A DNA stretch of 33,998 nt from Bacillota bacterium (GCA_017889635.1 JAGGAC010000024.1:1-33998), one strand, 5' to 3'. Positions 1 through 7,430 are shown, counted from the first letter of the stretch. Translations and numbers: made by a program. Notes: a model not told the origin generated them from the letters alone.

Positions 1-87
1 ACTGAAGTTAAGGGAGATAACGCTGAATTAGCAAGGGGGATGGCGGCTTATTACGCCGAACAGGCGCGGATGGCGAGGAAGAAGTGA
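1..87 (+). CDS. C-terminal end of an unidentified protein (partial)
   Basis: Frame 1 is open from the first base and ends in TGA at 85-87, giving 28 residues that finish in a basic ARMARKK tail. The gene converges on the DUF815 gene and the two share the hairpin at 113-155, which supports a real gene end here. The visible stretch has no motif I recognise, so I assign no function. RNase R is often found near smpB and also ends in a basic tail, but the residues seen here do not establish that. Confidence 0.5.
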   Translation, partial: TEVKGDNAELARGMAAYYAEQARMARKK

Positions 88-112
88 GGGAGAATGGTGG
101 TTATGGCGGTAA

Positions 113-155
113 AAGAGCCCTCGCCTAAAACTGATTTGTTTTAAGCGGGACTCTT
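113..155. terminator. Bidirectional hairpin terminator between convergent genes
   Basis: An imperfect inverted repeat pairs an arm starting AAGAGCCC (from 113) with an arm ending GGGACTCTT (to 155) around a loop near 132-137. It lies in the 92-base gap between the stop at 87 and the DUF815 stop at 180. Convergent gene ends commonly share such a symmetric terminator. Confidence 0.6.
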
Positions 156-179
156 CTTTGCTATTATAAATGGCTGCGT

Positions 180-1415
180 TTAATGTTTGCTGCCAAGCAG
201 GTGATTGACAAACTGTCGTGCTACTCGGCCGGAACGGCCGGATCTAGAAAGCTCCCAGCGCAGGGCGGCTGTCTTGAGTTCTTGTTCTGGAAGGTTAACA
301 GAGTTTCGTTTGGCAATGCCTTCGACTATGCGAAGAAATTCGTTTTGGTCTGGGGCTTGATAAGTTAGGGTAATGCCAAATCTATCGGCCAAAGAAATTT
401 TTTCTTGTACAGAGTCTGCGCTGTGGATGTCTTGGGTGTCGGAGCGGTCATCCCAGCTTTCTTTTATAAGATGGCGACGATTTGATGTGGCGTATAGTAG
501 CACATTATCAGGGCGAGCTTCAATGCTGCCATCGATAATTGATTTGAGGTACTTGTAATCTGTTTCGGCTTCTTCAAATGAAAGATCGTCAAGGAAGATA
601 ATGAATTTGGAATTGCGGTTTTTCAGGGTCGCTATGATGTTGCTGAGTGAACGAAGTTGGTGCTTTTGGACTTCAACTAACCTAAGACCGTCGGCGTAGT
701 AGCGGTTAATGAGAGCTTTGACTGATGATGATTTTCCGGTGCCGCGCGATCCTGCTAAGAGAACGTTATTGGCTGGCCTGCCAGCAAGAAAGGCTTCGGT
801 GTTTTGAACCAGGACTGCTTTTTGTGATTCATAGCCGATGATTTCGTCAAGCTCAATGGTGTCAGGGTGGGCTATACCCACAAGCCCTGTATTTTCTTCC
901 CAACGAAAGGCTTTAAATCCTTTCAGGGGTCCGCTTCCATAAATGGTATAGTGGTGAATAAGTTTATCGGCAAGACTATGCGGGGTAACCTCAGTTGAAG
1001 ATAAAATATACTCTTTTAGCGCTGCGAAGCCAGGGGTAACTAAGGAAGTGGTTGGTGAAAAGTTGCTAACTAGGTTATGCGTGTCTTTTAGAGGGGATGA
1101 TTTGAGAAAGGCTAACAATATTTCTAAATCGTGAATGACAGCATGTTTAAGGCTATGTCCAATTTGTCCACGGGATTTTTCTAGTGTAGAGGTTAGGACG
1201 TTTTCATCGTTAATGATATGGTGGATAAGGTAGCTTTGCCAAAGGTTGCCGTCTAAACCAAATTTTTCAGCTGCCCGGATAAGGCCAGCGTCAAGCTCAT
1301 ACTCTAGTTCCGGTTCTTTATCTGATATAACAAGAACCATCATTTTATGGATTAGCGGGTCGGATAAAAGGTTGCGATATATGACAAGGTTAGTGAGTTG
1401 AGTAGTGTGTTTCAT
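180..1415 (-). CDS. DUF815 family AAA+ ATP-binding protein
   Basis: A protein of 411 aa matching the DUF815 group of P-loop ATPases, whose biological role is poorly defined. Numbered from the chosen start, the Walker A loop GSRGTGKSS is at about residues 222-230 and the Walker B segment IIFLDD ends near residue 277. The roughly 180 residues before the P-loop are mostly helical and the protein has no signal peptide or membrane segment, so it should be cytosolic. The frame can be extended to a TTG at 1433. However, GGAGG (complement of about 1427-1431) sits inside that extension, 11 bases before the ATG at 1413-1415, so I take the ATG. The gene diverges from smpB and has its own strong promoter. 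Confidence 0.85.
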   Translation of the reverse strand: MKHTTQLTNLVIYRNLLSDPLIHKMMVLVISDKEPELEYELDAGLIRAAEKFGLDGNLWQSYLIHHIINDENVLTSTLEKSRGQIGHSLKHAVIHDLEILLAFLKSSPLKDTHNLVSNFSPTTSLVTPGFAALKEYILSSTEVTPHSLADKLIHHYTIYGSGPLKGFKAFRWEENTGLVGIAHPDTIELDEIIGYESQKAVLVQNTEAFLAGRPANNVLLAGSRGTGKSSSVKALINRYYADGLRLVEVQKHQLRSLSNIIATLKNRNSKFIIFLDDLSFEEAETDYKYLKSIIDGSIEARPDNVLLYATSNRRHLIKESWDDRSDTQDIHSADSVQEKISLADRFGITLTYQAPDQNEFLRIVEGIAKRNSVNLPEQELKTAALRWELSRSGRSGRVARQFVNHLLGSKH

Positions 1416-1484
1416 CAGAAGATTGACCTCCAAATCAAAAATAAGGACTACTTTTTAGAATAAGTGAATAAAAACGTTGGCTAC

Positions 1485-1513
1485 AGTATAAAAGTCGTAG
1501 CAGTTATTGTCAA
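1485..1513 (-). promoter_or_regulatory. SigA-type promoter of the DUF815 gene
   Basis: On the minus strand, TTGACA (complement of 1508-1513) and TATACT (complement of 1485-1490) are separated by exactly 17 bases. The -35 box is a perfect match and the -10 box matches 5 of 6. It lies about 70 bases upstream of the ATG at 1415. Confidence 0.75.
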
Positions 1514-1564
1514 TGATTTTTGCTTAGTCCGTTCCTGCGCGAATGTGCAGCAAGAGGTATTTTA

Positions 1565-1573
1565 TGCTATAAT
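1565..1573 (+). promoter_or_regulatory. Extended -10 promoter of smpB
   Basis: TGC followed by a perfect TATAAT (1568-1573) forms an extended -10 element about 34 bases before the smpB GTG. I see no good -35 box, which is usual for extended -10 promoters. Confidence 0.6.
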
Positions 1574-1606
1574 ATATGAGCAGGATCGGGGAATGAGGTG
1601 AACTCA

Positions 1607-2068
1607 GTGGGGAATATTAAAATAGTAGCGGAAAATCGTAAAGCGCGGCACGATTATCATATTCATGAGAATTATGAAGCTGGGATAGCCTTGACTGGTA
1701 CTGAAGTCAAATCCCTTAGGGCTGGAAAGGCTAATCTTAAAGATAGTTACGCTCGGATTGATAATGGTGAATTGATGCTGCATAACATGCATATTAGTCC
1801 GTATGATCAGGGAAACCGCTTTAACCATGAGCCGCTTCGTACTAGAAAACTACTGATGCATCGGTATGAGATAAATAAATTGATTGGTAAGACTAAGGAA
1901 AAGGGCTATACCTTGGTGCCGCTCAAACTTTATCTTACAAGAGGTAAGGTGAAGTTGGAACTTGGTTTGGCGACAGGGAAAAAGACTTATGATAAGCGGC
2001 AGGATATTGCGGAGCGGGATGCCAAAAGGGAAGTGGCCCGGGCTTTTCGCGAAAATCAGAAGGAATAG
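1607..2068 (+). CDS. smpB: SsrA-binding protein SmpB
   Basis: SmpB binds tmRNA and delivers it to stalled ribosomes for trans-translation. The 153-aa product has the family signatures [15 protein letters not shown] at the N terminus and [19 protein letters not shown] in the core. It ends in a basic, lysine-rich tail ([19 protein letters not shown]) that enters the ribosomal mRNA channel in this family. Two in-frame GTG codons are possible, at 1598 and 1607. I choose 1607 because GAGGTG (1596-1601) is correctly spaced before it and overlaps the earlier GTG. The gene sits immediately upstream of ssrA, its RNA partner, a common arrangement in Firmicutes. Confidence 0.95.
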   Translation: MGNIKIVAENRKARHDYHIHENYEAGIALTGTEVKSLRAGKANLKDSYARIDNGELMLHNMHISPYDQGNRFNHEPLRTRKLLMHRYEINKLIGKTKEKGYTLVPLKLYLTRGKVKLELGLATGKKTYDKRQDIAERDAKREVARAFRENQKE

Positions 2069-2097
2069 TTTACGGAAAAGAGTTTTTGTGGTATAAT
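2069..2097 (+). promoter_or_regulatory. Promoter of ssrA
   Basis: TTTACG (2069-2074) and TATAAT (2092-2097) are 17 bases apart, and TGG before the -10 box gives an extended -10 element. The promoter starts directly after the smpB stop codon. Transcription would begin near 2104, leaving a 5' leader of about 50 bases to be processed off tmRNA. Confidence 0.65.
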
Positions 2098-2157
2098 ACT
2101 TTTTACATTGCTATTATATTGTTCGCGTGTATCGTTATAGTAGCGTTTTGTTAATAT

Positions 2158-2504
2158 GGGGGCGTACTGGCTTCGACAAGGGTGGTTGTGGCATGGGTAG
2201 CGAGCCGGGGTTCCATCTGCCCGCAATACGGTGGATCTTAAAGTAAACGCAAATAACGAATACGCTTTAGCAGCTTAATGCTAACGTCCTGCCTACGCTT
2301 GCCCGTGGCCTAGGATAGGGCGTCAATTAACGGGATACCTGAAGCTCAATTCTCGGAGGGCCGACTGGAAAACTTTATCGAGATAGCGCCAGAGAAGCTT
2401 GTCTATGAGCGTCAAAGGGGCGAATTTTAAAACATAGACTGCGCTCGGAGAAGCCTATGTAGCAATATCTTTGGACAGGGGTTCGATTCCCCTCGCCTCC
2501 ACCA
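2158..2504 (+). ncRNA. ssrA: Transfer-messenger RNA (tmRNA)
   Basis: tmRNA rescues ribosomes stalled on broken mRNAs and tags the nascent peptide for degradation. The 5' end GGGGGCG pairs with the 3' CGCCTCC over seven base pairs (one G-U), followed by an encoded ACCA at 2501-2504. The conserved GTACTGGCTTCGACAAGG follows the 5' end, and the T-arm GGTTCGATTCC is at about 2480-2490. The tag reading frame runs from GCA at 2249 to TAA at 2276-2278 and encodes ANNEYALAA. With the alanine charged on tmRNA this gives AANNEYALAA, ending in the classic protease signal. The gene is one-piece, not permuted. Confidence 0.95.
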
Positions 2505-3233
2505 ATTAAGCGCAAAACGAAATACAACATCAATTTCGTTTTGCTTAACGATAACAGAATCAATTACTGTATGGATAATGTCCCTGACTTGGTCAGGGCT
2601 TTTTTCATTTAATGAAAAAGATTTAAGTATAGCTATTACTTGGTCGTTAGTCATATTGCGGTAAACGTATAGCTGTGACATTTGCTGAGTTTGATTTTCA
2701 ATTTCCGAAAGGCGGCAAGTTTTTCTTTGATTAAAGGGTTGAGTCCAGTTTCGTCAATTGCGGAAACTAAATTATAGATCTTCTTTGTTAACTCTTTCTT
2801 TTGATTTTGAAACACAGTTAATTCTTGCGTGGCTTCCTTACTAGACTCAGCAATTGCTCGATTGATACTTTCTGTTAAGAGAGGGATATTTTCATCTGAA
2901 AATTGTTGCTTGATATAGTCAAAAACAACAGCTTCAATATCTTCATTTTTAATACGAGCATTACCACAACTGTTGTTACGCTGCTGTTTATCGCAGCGGT
3001 AATAACTGTATTTATTTCCCCGGGAAGTAACCTTTGAACCGGACATTATAGCGCCACATTCACCGCAATGAACTAAACCACTTAAAAAGTAAGTCTCTTT
3101 TGCAGTATAAGCACCGGGGGGACGTTTAGTGAAATGACTTTGGACGTTGTTAAATGTATCAACATCGATTATTGGGGGAATTTTCCCTCCAATTTCAACC
3201 ATATTCTCGCTGTCTTTGTGTTATTACGTTTTT
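2505..3233 (-). pseudogene. Large serine recombinase, C-terminal remnant
   Basis: On the minus strand this encodes the second half of a large serine recombinase, the phage/integrative-element integrase family. The start of the recombinase DNA-binding domain (GGKIPPIIDVDTFNNVQ) is followed by the zinc beta-ribbon with CGECG, YRC and CGN cysteines, a coiled-coil stretch, and the typical tail VIVKQNEIDVVFRFA. The N-terminal resolvase domain with the catalytic serine is missing. The frame also breaks twice: near 2710-2720, where the reading must change frame to continue into MSQLYVYRNMTNDQV, and near 3221-3225, where an in-frame TAA interrupts the match. The last frame runs on antisense into the 3' end of ssrA and stops at about 2427. 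This is a dead gene left by an element inserted at ssrA. Confidence 0.8.
2506..2548. repeat. Long inverted repeat just after ssrA
   Basis: The arm 2506-2523 pairs with 2533-2548 (about 16 bp with a two-base bulge) around a nine-base loop. It begins two bases after the tmRNA CCA. It could end the ssrA transcript, but no T-run follows, and the same bases encode the C terminus of the recombinase remnant on the other strand. The function is uncertain. Confidence 0.4.
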
Positions 3234-3245
3234 CGGAAAAACGGA

Positions 3246-3849
3246 TAATATTGAGCGCGCAGCACTATCGACTTATAGATATATGGGAGCGACAATTTCT
3301 TTCCAAGTTATTGGTATGGTTGTACCCCTAGTCGTGTTTGTAAGCAACAGACCGAATGGAGACAGGGTTTCTCTTGTCGGCATTGCACTTGCCGTAATTG
3401 TATTGATTTGCTATATACTGTGTTACAAGCTGACAACTGAACGGGTTCATGATGCGAAAATGATGAGTGCCTTTTACGGCTTAGGAATCATTATAATGTT
3501 CATGATTGTTCCTATGGTGATACAGCTTATTAAAAGATTGGGGGTAAAAGAGGTTGCGGCAGGCGGTTTATTGTTTTCTGCGGTAATGTATTTAATTCTG
3601 TTCTTATTGCCAATAACCAATGTATATTTGTATCTAGTACTGGTCTTTATAGCTGAGTTTGGCAAGAACTTTTTCCTGTACACTCTTTGGGCAATGGTAA
3701 ACGATGTTATTGATTATCATGAGTATACTACCGGAATTCGTGAAGTAGCTACTATTTATTCAGTATACATGTTTATTGGAAAGTTAGCCCAGGCATATCT
3801 GCATGTTGTACAGATGGCTTATAATGTCATCTGCTTTTGGTATGTTTAA
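3246..3849 (+). pseudogene. GPH-type sugar:cation symporter remnant (MFS)
   Basis: The readable protein resembles the second half of glycoside-pentoside-hexuronide:cation symporters. It has an ALSTYRYMGA segment, several hydrophobic spans, and the family motif VNDVIDYHEYTTGIREVA. The first six membrane segments are absent. About 50-60 residues expected after the cytoplasmic ERVHDAK stretch appear deleted, because the sequence jumps straight to a later span. The end loses similarity after GKLAQA, consistent with a frameshift or truncation before TAA at 3847-3849. It directly abuts the recombinase remnant on the opposite strand, and the breakpoint lies around 3233-3246. It is unlikely to be functional. 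Confidence 0.7.
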
Positions 3850-4023
3850 ATCAAAAAAATAGCGTTCACCACTTTTTGATACATTAACCTGCTCTTAACT
3901 ACTTAACTTAATGACATTGACTTTAAAGGGTGCATATCATTATTTTCAGGGTAGCTCCTTTTGTAATTTCGATTGACTAAGATGTACTCTTGCAACTAAA
4001 AAATTATACCAGTTAATCGACTT

Positions 4024-4029
4024 TATAAT
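4024..4029 (+). promoter_or_regulatory. Candidate -10 box for the biosynthetic operon
   Basis: A perfect TATAAT lies about 225 bases upstream of loaP. I cannot identify a matching -35 hexamer at 16-18 bases, so an activator or another promoter may be involved. Confidence 0.3.
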
Positions 4030-4051
4030 CGCCCAAAAGGTGTTTTTCGAC

Positions 4052-4069
4052 AATATTAGTGGTAATATT
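4052..4069. repeat. Short perfect inverted repeat upstream of loaP
   Basis: AATATTA (4052-4058) and TAATATT (4063-4069) flank GTGG, just downstream of the candidate -10 box. The position and symmetry fit a transcription-factor operator, but AT-rich palindromes also arise by chance. Confidence 0.35.
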
Positions 4070-4116
4070 CAAAAAAAGTGATAAAAATATATTAGAAAAA
4101 GGTTTGGGTTGAGAAT

Positions 4117-4185
4117 ATGGCTAAGTGGAAAATTCTCTTGAATTTCATTGCGGAGGCGCATGAAATATTTAGGAGAAGGTTATAA
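4117..4185 (+). CDS. Possible 22-aa leader peptide
   Basis: An ATG at 4117 opens 22 codons ending in TAA at 4183-4185, predicting an amphipathic basic peptide with the core WKILLNFIAEAHEIF and the end RRRL. The Shine-Dalgarno match upstream (GGGTTGAG) is weak. The frame overlaps the hairpin at 4142-4166, so translating it would unfold that structure. It may be a translated leader peptide or simply chance. Confidence 0.25.
   Translation: MAKWKILLNFIAEAHEIFRRRL
4142..4166 (+). promoter_or_regulatory. Bulged RNA hairpin in the leader, candidate LoaP target
   Basis: ATTTCAT (4142-4148) pairs with ATGAAAT (4160-4166). A single bulged T at 4149 is followed by GCG/CGC pairs closing a GAGG loop (4153-4156). 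This makes ten pairs with one bulge, about 85-110 bases before loaP. LoaP proteins are known to recognise an RNA hairpin in the operon leader. That this is the one is inferred from position and quality only. Confidence 0.45.
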
Positions 4186-4249
4186 GTTTTCATATATTGG
4201 GGGTGTTTCTTCAAGCCCTTAATGGTTCCCTTATGCCGTTTTACTGGAG

Positions 4250-4789
4250 GTGTCCATTATCGAATGGTATGTATTACGTACTGCTTGTGGTAAAGAGGAT
4301 GCGGTTTTAGTGATCTTACGAAAGATGTTTTTTGAAGTAGAGTTTATTTATCCCAGGAGGAGAGTAAGTTGGCGGAAACAGGGACGGATTATTGATTTAC
4401 TCAGACCCTTATTTGAAGGCTATTTATTTGTTGTGTGTCCCAAGGAGAGGATTACGTTATTTGACCAATTATTGCGAATGAGCAAATTGAATATTGCTTG
4501 GTTGGTATATAGCGCTGGGACTTTAGTTCCGATTCTTAATGCCGAACGACAGTTAATTCAGCAGTTGATCGGGAGTGACGGAATCGTGGATGTGAGTATG
4601 GTTAAGAACCGAAATAACCAACTGGAGATAGTTAACGGACCTTTGGTTGGATTAGAGAATATAGTAAAAAAGGTTTCGCGTAGAAAACGGCGGATTACGG
4701 TAGAAATACCGATATTTGAAGAGAAAAGAGACATAGAGTTAGAGGGAATTTTAGTAGATACTGATATTAAGGAAGGTCGATTAACATGA
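4250..4789 (+). CDS. loaP: LoaP-type NusG paralogue, transcription antiterminator
   Basis: The product is about 179 aa with a NusG N-terminal domain at roughly residues 5-105 (WYVLRTACGKED near the start, PLFEGYLFV at 53-61) and a C-terminal KOW segment around 125-175 (NGPLVGLENIVKK). LoaP proteins travel with RNA polymerase and suppress terminators in long, often antibiotic-making, operons. As the first gene of a PKS-NRPS cluster this copy probably acts on its own operon. The start is unclear. GTG at 4250 overlaps the Shine-Dalgarno GGAGG (4246-4250), whereas ATT at 4256 or ATC at 4259 is spaced correctly from it, so a rare start codon is likely. The stop overlaps the next ATG by four bases (ATGA), implying translational coupling. 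Confidence 0.85.
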   Translation: MSIIEWYVLRTACGKEDAVLVILRKMFFEVEFIYPRRRVSWRKQGRIIDLLRPLFEGYLFVVCPKERITLFDQLLRMSKLNIAWLVYSAGTLVPILNAERQLIQQLIGSDGIVDVSMVKNRNNQLEIVNGPLVGLENIVKKVSRRKRRITVEIPIFEEKRDIELEGILVDTDIKEGRLT

Positions 4790-5589
4790 ATACAGTTCGT
4801 ACGTTAAATGATTGGATTCCATATCGGAGGTCGAGCAGAAAAAGCCGGTTGCGGCTTTTTTGTTTTCCTTATGCAGGCGGTAGCGCTTCGGTATTTCGGG
4901 AGTGGCTTGATTCTTTTCCGCCGGAAGTAGATGTTTGTCCTGTTCAGTACCCTGGTAGAGAAAAAAGAATGGCTGAGGTACAATTTACATTAATGGAACC
5001 GCTAATCGATGCGTTAGTTAAAGGTTTATTACCGGAAATTAATATTCCGTTTGCATTTTTTGGACATAGTCTAGGTGCTTTAATCAGTTTTGAATTGGCT
5101 CTTAGACTTCAAAAAAGAGGCATTAACCCTATTCGTTTATTTATATCTAGTTATCGTGCTCCTGTAATCGCGAAAAGAAAATCCCCGATGCATTTATTGC
5201 CAGATGCTGAATTTGTAGAGAGATTGCGCAAATATAATGGTACTCCGGAGGCTGTATTAAGCAATTGTGAATTAATGCGGGTGTTATTGCCTACTCTCAG
5301 AGCCGATTTCGCGCTTCATGAGACATATGTATATTCATCTGGTGCTCGGCTGAGTTGCCCAATTTCCACTTATGGCGGAATAGAAGATCCGGAAGTGAAT
5401 TATAATGATTTAAAATTATGGGAGGCGCAGACTACACAAAGTTTTAAATTAAAAATGTTCCCAGGAGACCATTTTTATATACATAACAGCCGTAGTGGGT
5501 TAGTTGCTTCTATTACTAACGATTTAATGCTTGATTATAGAAAATGCTATATAGAGCAAGATGGTATAAACACCGGAACGGGTGTTTAA
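4786..5589 (+). CDS. Type II thioesterase of the NRPS/PKS cluster
   Basis: A 267-aa stand-alone alpha/beta-hydrolase of the GrsT/SrfA-D group. These enzymes clear misloaded or stalled groups from carrier-protein arms and so keep the assembly line running. The N-terminal FCFPYAGGSA motif is present. The catalytic triad reads as Ser95 in GHSLG, Asp201 in GGIEDP and His229 in GDHF. The length is normal for the family. The ATG overlaps the loaP stop. The beginning of the gene carries a terminator-like hairpin (4839-4861), which may couple its expression to LoaP. Confidence 0.92.
   Translation: MNTVRTLNDWIPYRRSSRKSRLRLFCFPYAGGSASVFREWLDSFPPEVDVCPVQYPGREKRMAEVQFTLMEPLIDALVKGLLPEINIPFAFFGHSLGALISFELALRLQKRGINPIRLFISSYRAPVIAKRKSPMHLLPDAEFVERLRKYNGTPEAVLSNCELMRVLLPTLRADFALHETYVYSSGARLSCPISTYGGIEDPEVNYNDLKLWEAQTTQSFKLKMFPGDHFYIHNSRSGLVASITNDLMLDYRKCYIEQDGINTGTGV
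4839..4861 (+). terminator. Intragenic intrinsic-terminator-like hairpin
   Basis: AAAAAGCCG (4839-4847) pairs perfectly with CGGCTTTTT (4852-4860) around GTTG, followed by a total run of six T to 4861. This is a textbook intrinsic terminator placed about 55 bases inside the thioesterase gene and just after loaP. It would stop untreated polymerase after making loaP and could be a target of LoaP antitermination. Coding constraint on the FCFPYAGG motif explains only part of the T-run. Confidence 0.5.
5567..5588 (+). repeat. Hairpin at the end of the thioesterase gene
   Basis: TAAACACC (5567-5574) pairs with GGTGTTTA (5581-5588) around GGAACG and overlaps the thioesterase stop codon. No clear T-run follows, so it may stabilise or mark an RNA end rather than terminate transcription. 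Confidence 0.4.
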
Positions 5590-5622
5590 GTCGGTGGCTA
5601 AATAGCCAAATAAATATATATT

Positions 5623-5650
5623 TCTAGGTTAGATAAGCATTTAGCCTAGA
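5623..5650 (+). repeat. Stem-loop just upstream of the chemoreceptor gene
   Basis: A 12-pair stem with two G-U pairs (5623-5634 with 5639-5650) and an AAGC loop sits six bases before the chemoreceptor Shine-Dalgarno GAGG. No T-run follows. It could affect translation or RNA processing in this gap. Confidence 0.4.
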
Positions 5651-5669
5651 GCATTGAGGTGGGGACAAT

Positions 5670-7370
5670 TTGTTTAAGGAGAATAGAATTCCAGTTTTAG
5701 TACAGATAACGGGTATGTTTGGACTAATTATAGTTTTGTTTGTGTTAGCAGTTGGTTTTTCTGTTTATAATTTTACAATTATTTCAAGGGAGGTTAAAAA
5801 TGTTTCATCGCAAACAGTTCCACGACTGATAGTAACTAAAGACGCGCATAGGTTATTTACTAATGCTTTATTAAATATGCGTGGTTTTATACTGTATGGT
5901 GGTGAATCAGCTTATGAAGCAAGCTATCGTGATGATATAGTTAAAGCAACAAGCGAAGTGCAAAGTTATCGAGATGCTTCAACAGAAAAAGATACTCAAG
6001 AGCAAAGTGGAAAACTTCTGCAAGAATTAAAAGATTACCAAGTAATTGGTGAAAAAATAATTGCCGCCAAAAAGATAAATGCTTCTAATCTAAGTGAACT
6101 AACTACACAAGGAAGAATTTTGGTGGATAAGATTAACGAAGATTTTTCTAAACTAGCGACAGTGCAAGAAGCCTATTTTAATACTAGAACAGAAAAAATG
6201 ATTAATGATATTGATGGTACTAATATAAAAACAACGATTATTTCATTACTTACTTCCATTTTAAGTGTGATAATAGCATTTTTATATGCTAATAGATTAT
6301 TAAAGCGTATTGCCATATTAAACGATGTAATAGCCCGAATTGGGCTATTAGATTTGACGCCTAGCTGTTATAAAGTCTCCACAAATGATGAATTTGGCGA
6401 TATGTTAATACAGCTTGAAGAAACTAAGACCCATGTTTGCGAAACGGTTACTAATGTTCAAGAGTCAGCTTCAGTTTTAGCGGCTTCTTGTGAAGAATTG
6501 ACTGCGACTACGGATGAATTTTCCCGGTCGGCTGAATTTGTCTCAGGAAATATAATTGATATTGCTGCAAGTACAAGTGAGTCAGCAACGAATATTGCAA
6601 ATGTTTCAACGACAATAGGCGAAGTATCAGCTAGTGCAGGGAAATTAAGTGCAGGAAATATACAAATAGACGAAAGTACTCAAGATGCGGTAGCAGAGTC
6701 GCAAAAAGGCATGGAATTATTGGAAGCCGTGGTGACACAAAATCAAACTATTTCAATTTCAATGGGTAAAATAGGAAATACGGCAAATGCGTTAAATAAA
6801 TCATCTGAGCAAATTAAAATGATTGTTGATGTTATTTCAAGTATTGCAAGTCAGACTAATTTACTTGCATTAAATGCAGCAATTGAGGCTGCGCGTGCTG
6901 GCGAAGCCGGAAAGGGTTTTGCAGTGGTTGCTGAAGAGGTTAGAAAACTAGCTGAGCAATCAGAGAATTCAACGCGAGAAATATCAGCTATTATCCAAAA
7001 CATTAGTAATGAGATAAGCAATATGATGGCTATATCAGGCACTGCGGTAACTGAAACTGAAAAAGGTAAGGAGTTTGCTGTTACTACGAAGCAAGGCTTT
7101 GAAAAGATTATTGACCAACTAGGAAAGGTTAGTAACAGCATCAAGGAAATGGCACAGGCATCTGAAGGTATTGCTCTAGGAACACAGGCAGCGGCTGTAA
7201 ATATTCAAGCGGTTAGCGAAAATGTATCATCCAATTCCGGTAAGATTCAAACTGTGGCTGCTGCCACAGAGGAACAAACTGCTAGTATGACTGAAGCAGC
7301 TAGGAATATTGCTGAACTGGCCAATTTAGCTGTTAAAATGAATGAGGATGTAAGTAAATTTAAAGTCTAG
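5670..7370 (+). CDS. Methyl-accepting chemotaxis protein
   Basis: A 566-aa membrane chemoreceptor. It has a first membrane segment at about residues 10-33, an extracytoplasmic four-helix-type sensor at 34-185, a second membrane segment near 187-206 and a HAMP domain at about 207-260. A long cytoplasmic signalling coiled coil follows. The highly conserved hairpin tip that contacts CheA/CheW ([20 protein letters not shown] core) is at about 389-431. No C-terminal CheR/CheB pentapeptide is seen. The start is TTG at 5670 behind GAGGTGGGG, with no better codon nearby. Its place between the thioesterase and the fatty acyl ligase, in the same direction, is unusual. It may sense the product or a related cue, or it may be a passenger. 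Confidence 0.9.
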   Translation: MFKENRIPVLVQITGMFGLIIVLFVLAVGFSVYNFTIISREVKNVSSQTVPRLIVTKDAHRLFTNALLNMRGFILYGGESAYEASYRDDIVKATSEVQSYRDASTEKDTQEQSGKLLQELKDYQVIGEKIIAAKKINASNLSELTTQGRILVDKINEDFSKLATVQEAYFNTRTEKMINDIDGTNIKTTIISLLTSILSVIIAFLYANRLLKRIAILNDVIARIGLLDLTPSCYKVSTNDEFGDMLIQLEETKTHVCETVTNVQESASVLAASCEELTATTDEFSRSAEFVSGNIIDIAASTSESATNIANVSTTIGEVSASAGKLSAGNIQIDESTQDAVAESQKGMELLEAVVTQNQTISISMGKIGNTANALNKSSEQIKMIVDVISSIASQTNLLALNAAIEAARAGEAGKGFAVVAEEVRKLAEQSENSTREISAIIQNISNEISNMMAISGTAVTETEKGKEFAVTTKQGFEKIIDQLGKVSNSIKEMAQASEGIALGTQAAAVNIQAVSENVSSNSGKIQTVAAATEEQTASMTEAARNIAELANLAVKMNEDVSKFKV

Positions 7371-7430
7371 GCTTGAATTGTAGTGGTAATACTGGTTAAA
7401 ACAGCTAGAAATGTGATACTGTGTCAACAA

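Larger units (their letters stand above)
3850..4249 (+). promoter_or_regulatory. Long leader region of the loaP-led biosynthetic operon
   Basis: This 400-base AT-rich gap separates the scar region from loaP. It contains a TATAAT at 4024-4029 without a clear -35 box and a weaker TTGACT (3917-3922) / TATTTT (3941-3946) pair 18 bases apart. It also holds a short inverted repeat (4052-4069), a 22-codon open frame (4117-4185) and a strong bulged hairpin (4142-4166). Operons controlled by LoaP in Bacillus have a long 5' leader carrying the RNA signal, and this region has the right place and size for that role. I find no substantial protein gene in it. Confidence 0.5.

Noticed and set aside
1416-1433. 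Upstream TTG start for the DUF815 protein
   Set aside because: The Shine-Dalgarno lies inside this extension and points to the ATG at 1415.
1598-1606. Upstream GTG start for smpB
   Set aside because: It overlaps the GAGGTG that serves as the ribosome binding site for the GTG at 1607.
2506-2548. Intrinsic terminator of ssrA
   Set aside because: The stem is strong but no T-run follows, and its bases also encode the recombinase tail; kept only as an inverted repeat.
2427-2681. Short minus-strand open frame ending in WWRRGESNP
   Set aside because: Its last third is the antisense of the tmRNA 3' end, and the rest is the recombinase C terminus in a shifted frame; it is not a separate gene.
3154-3849. 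A working sugar transporter
   Set aside because: It lacks the first six membrane segments, has an internal deletion and a degraded end.
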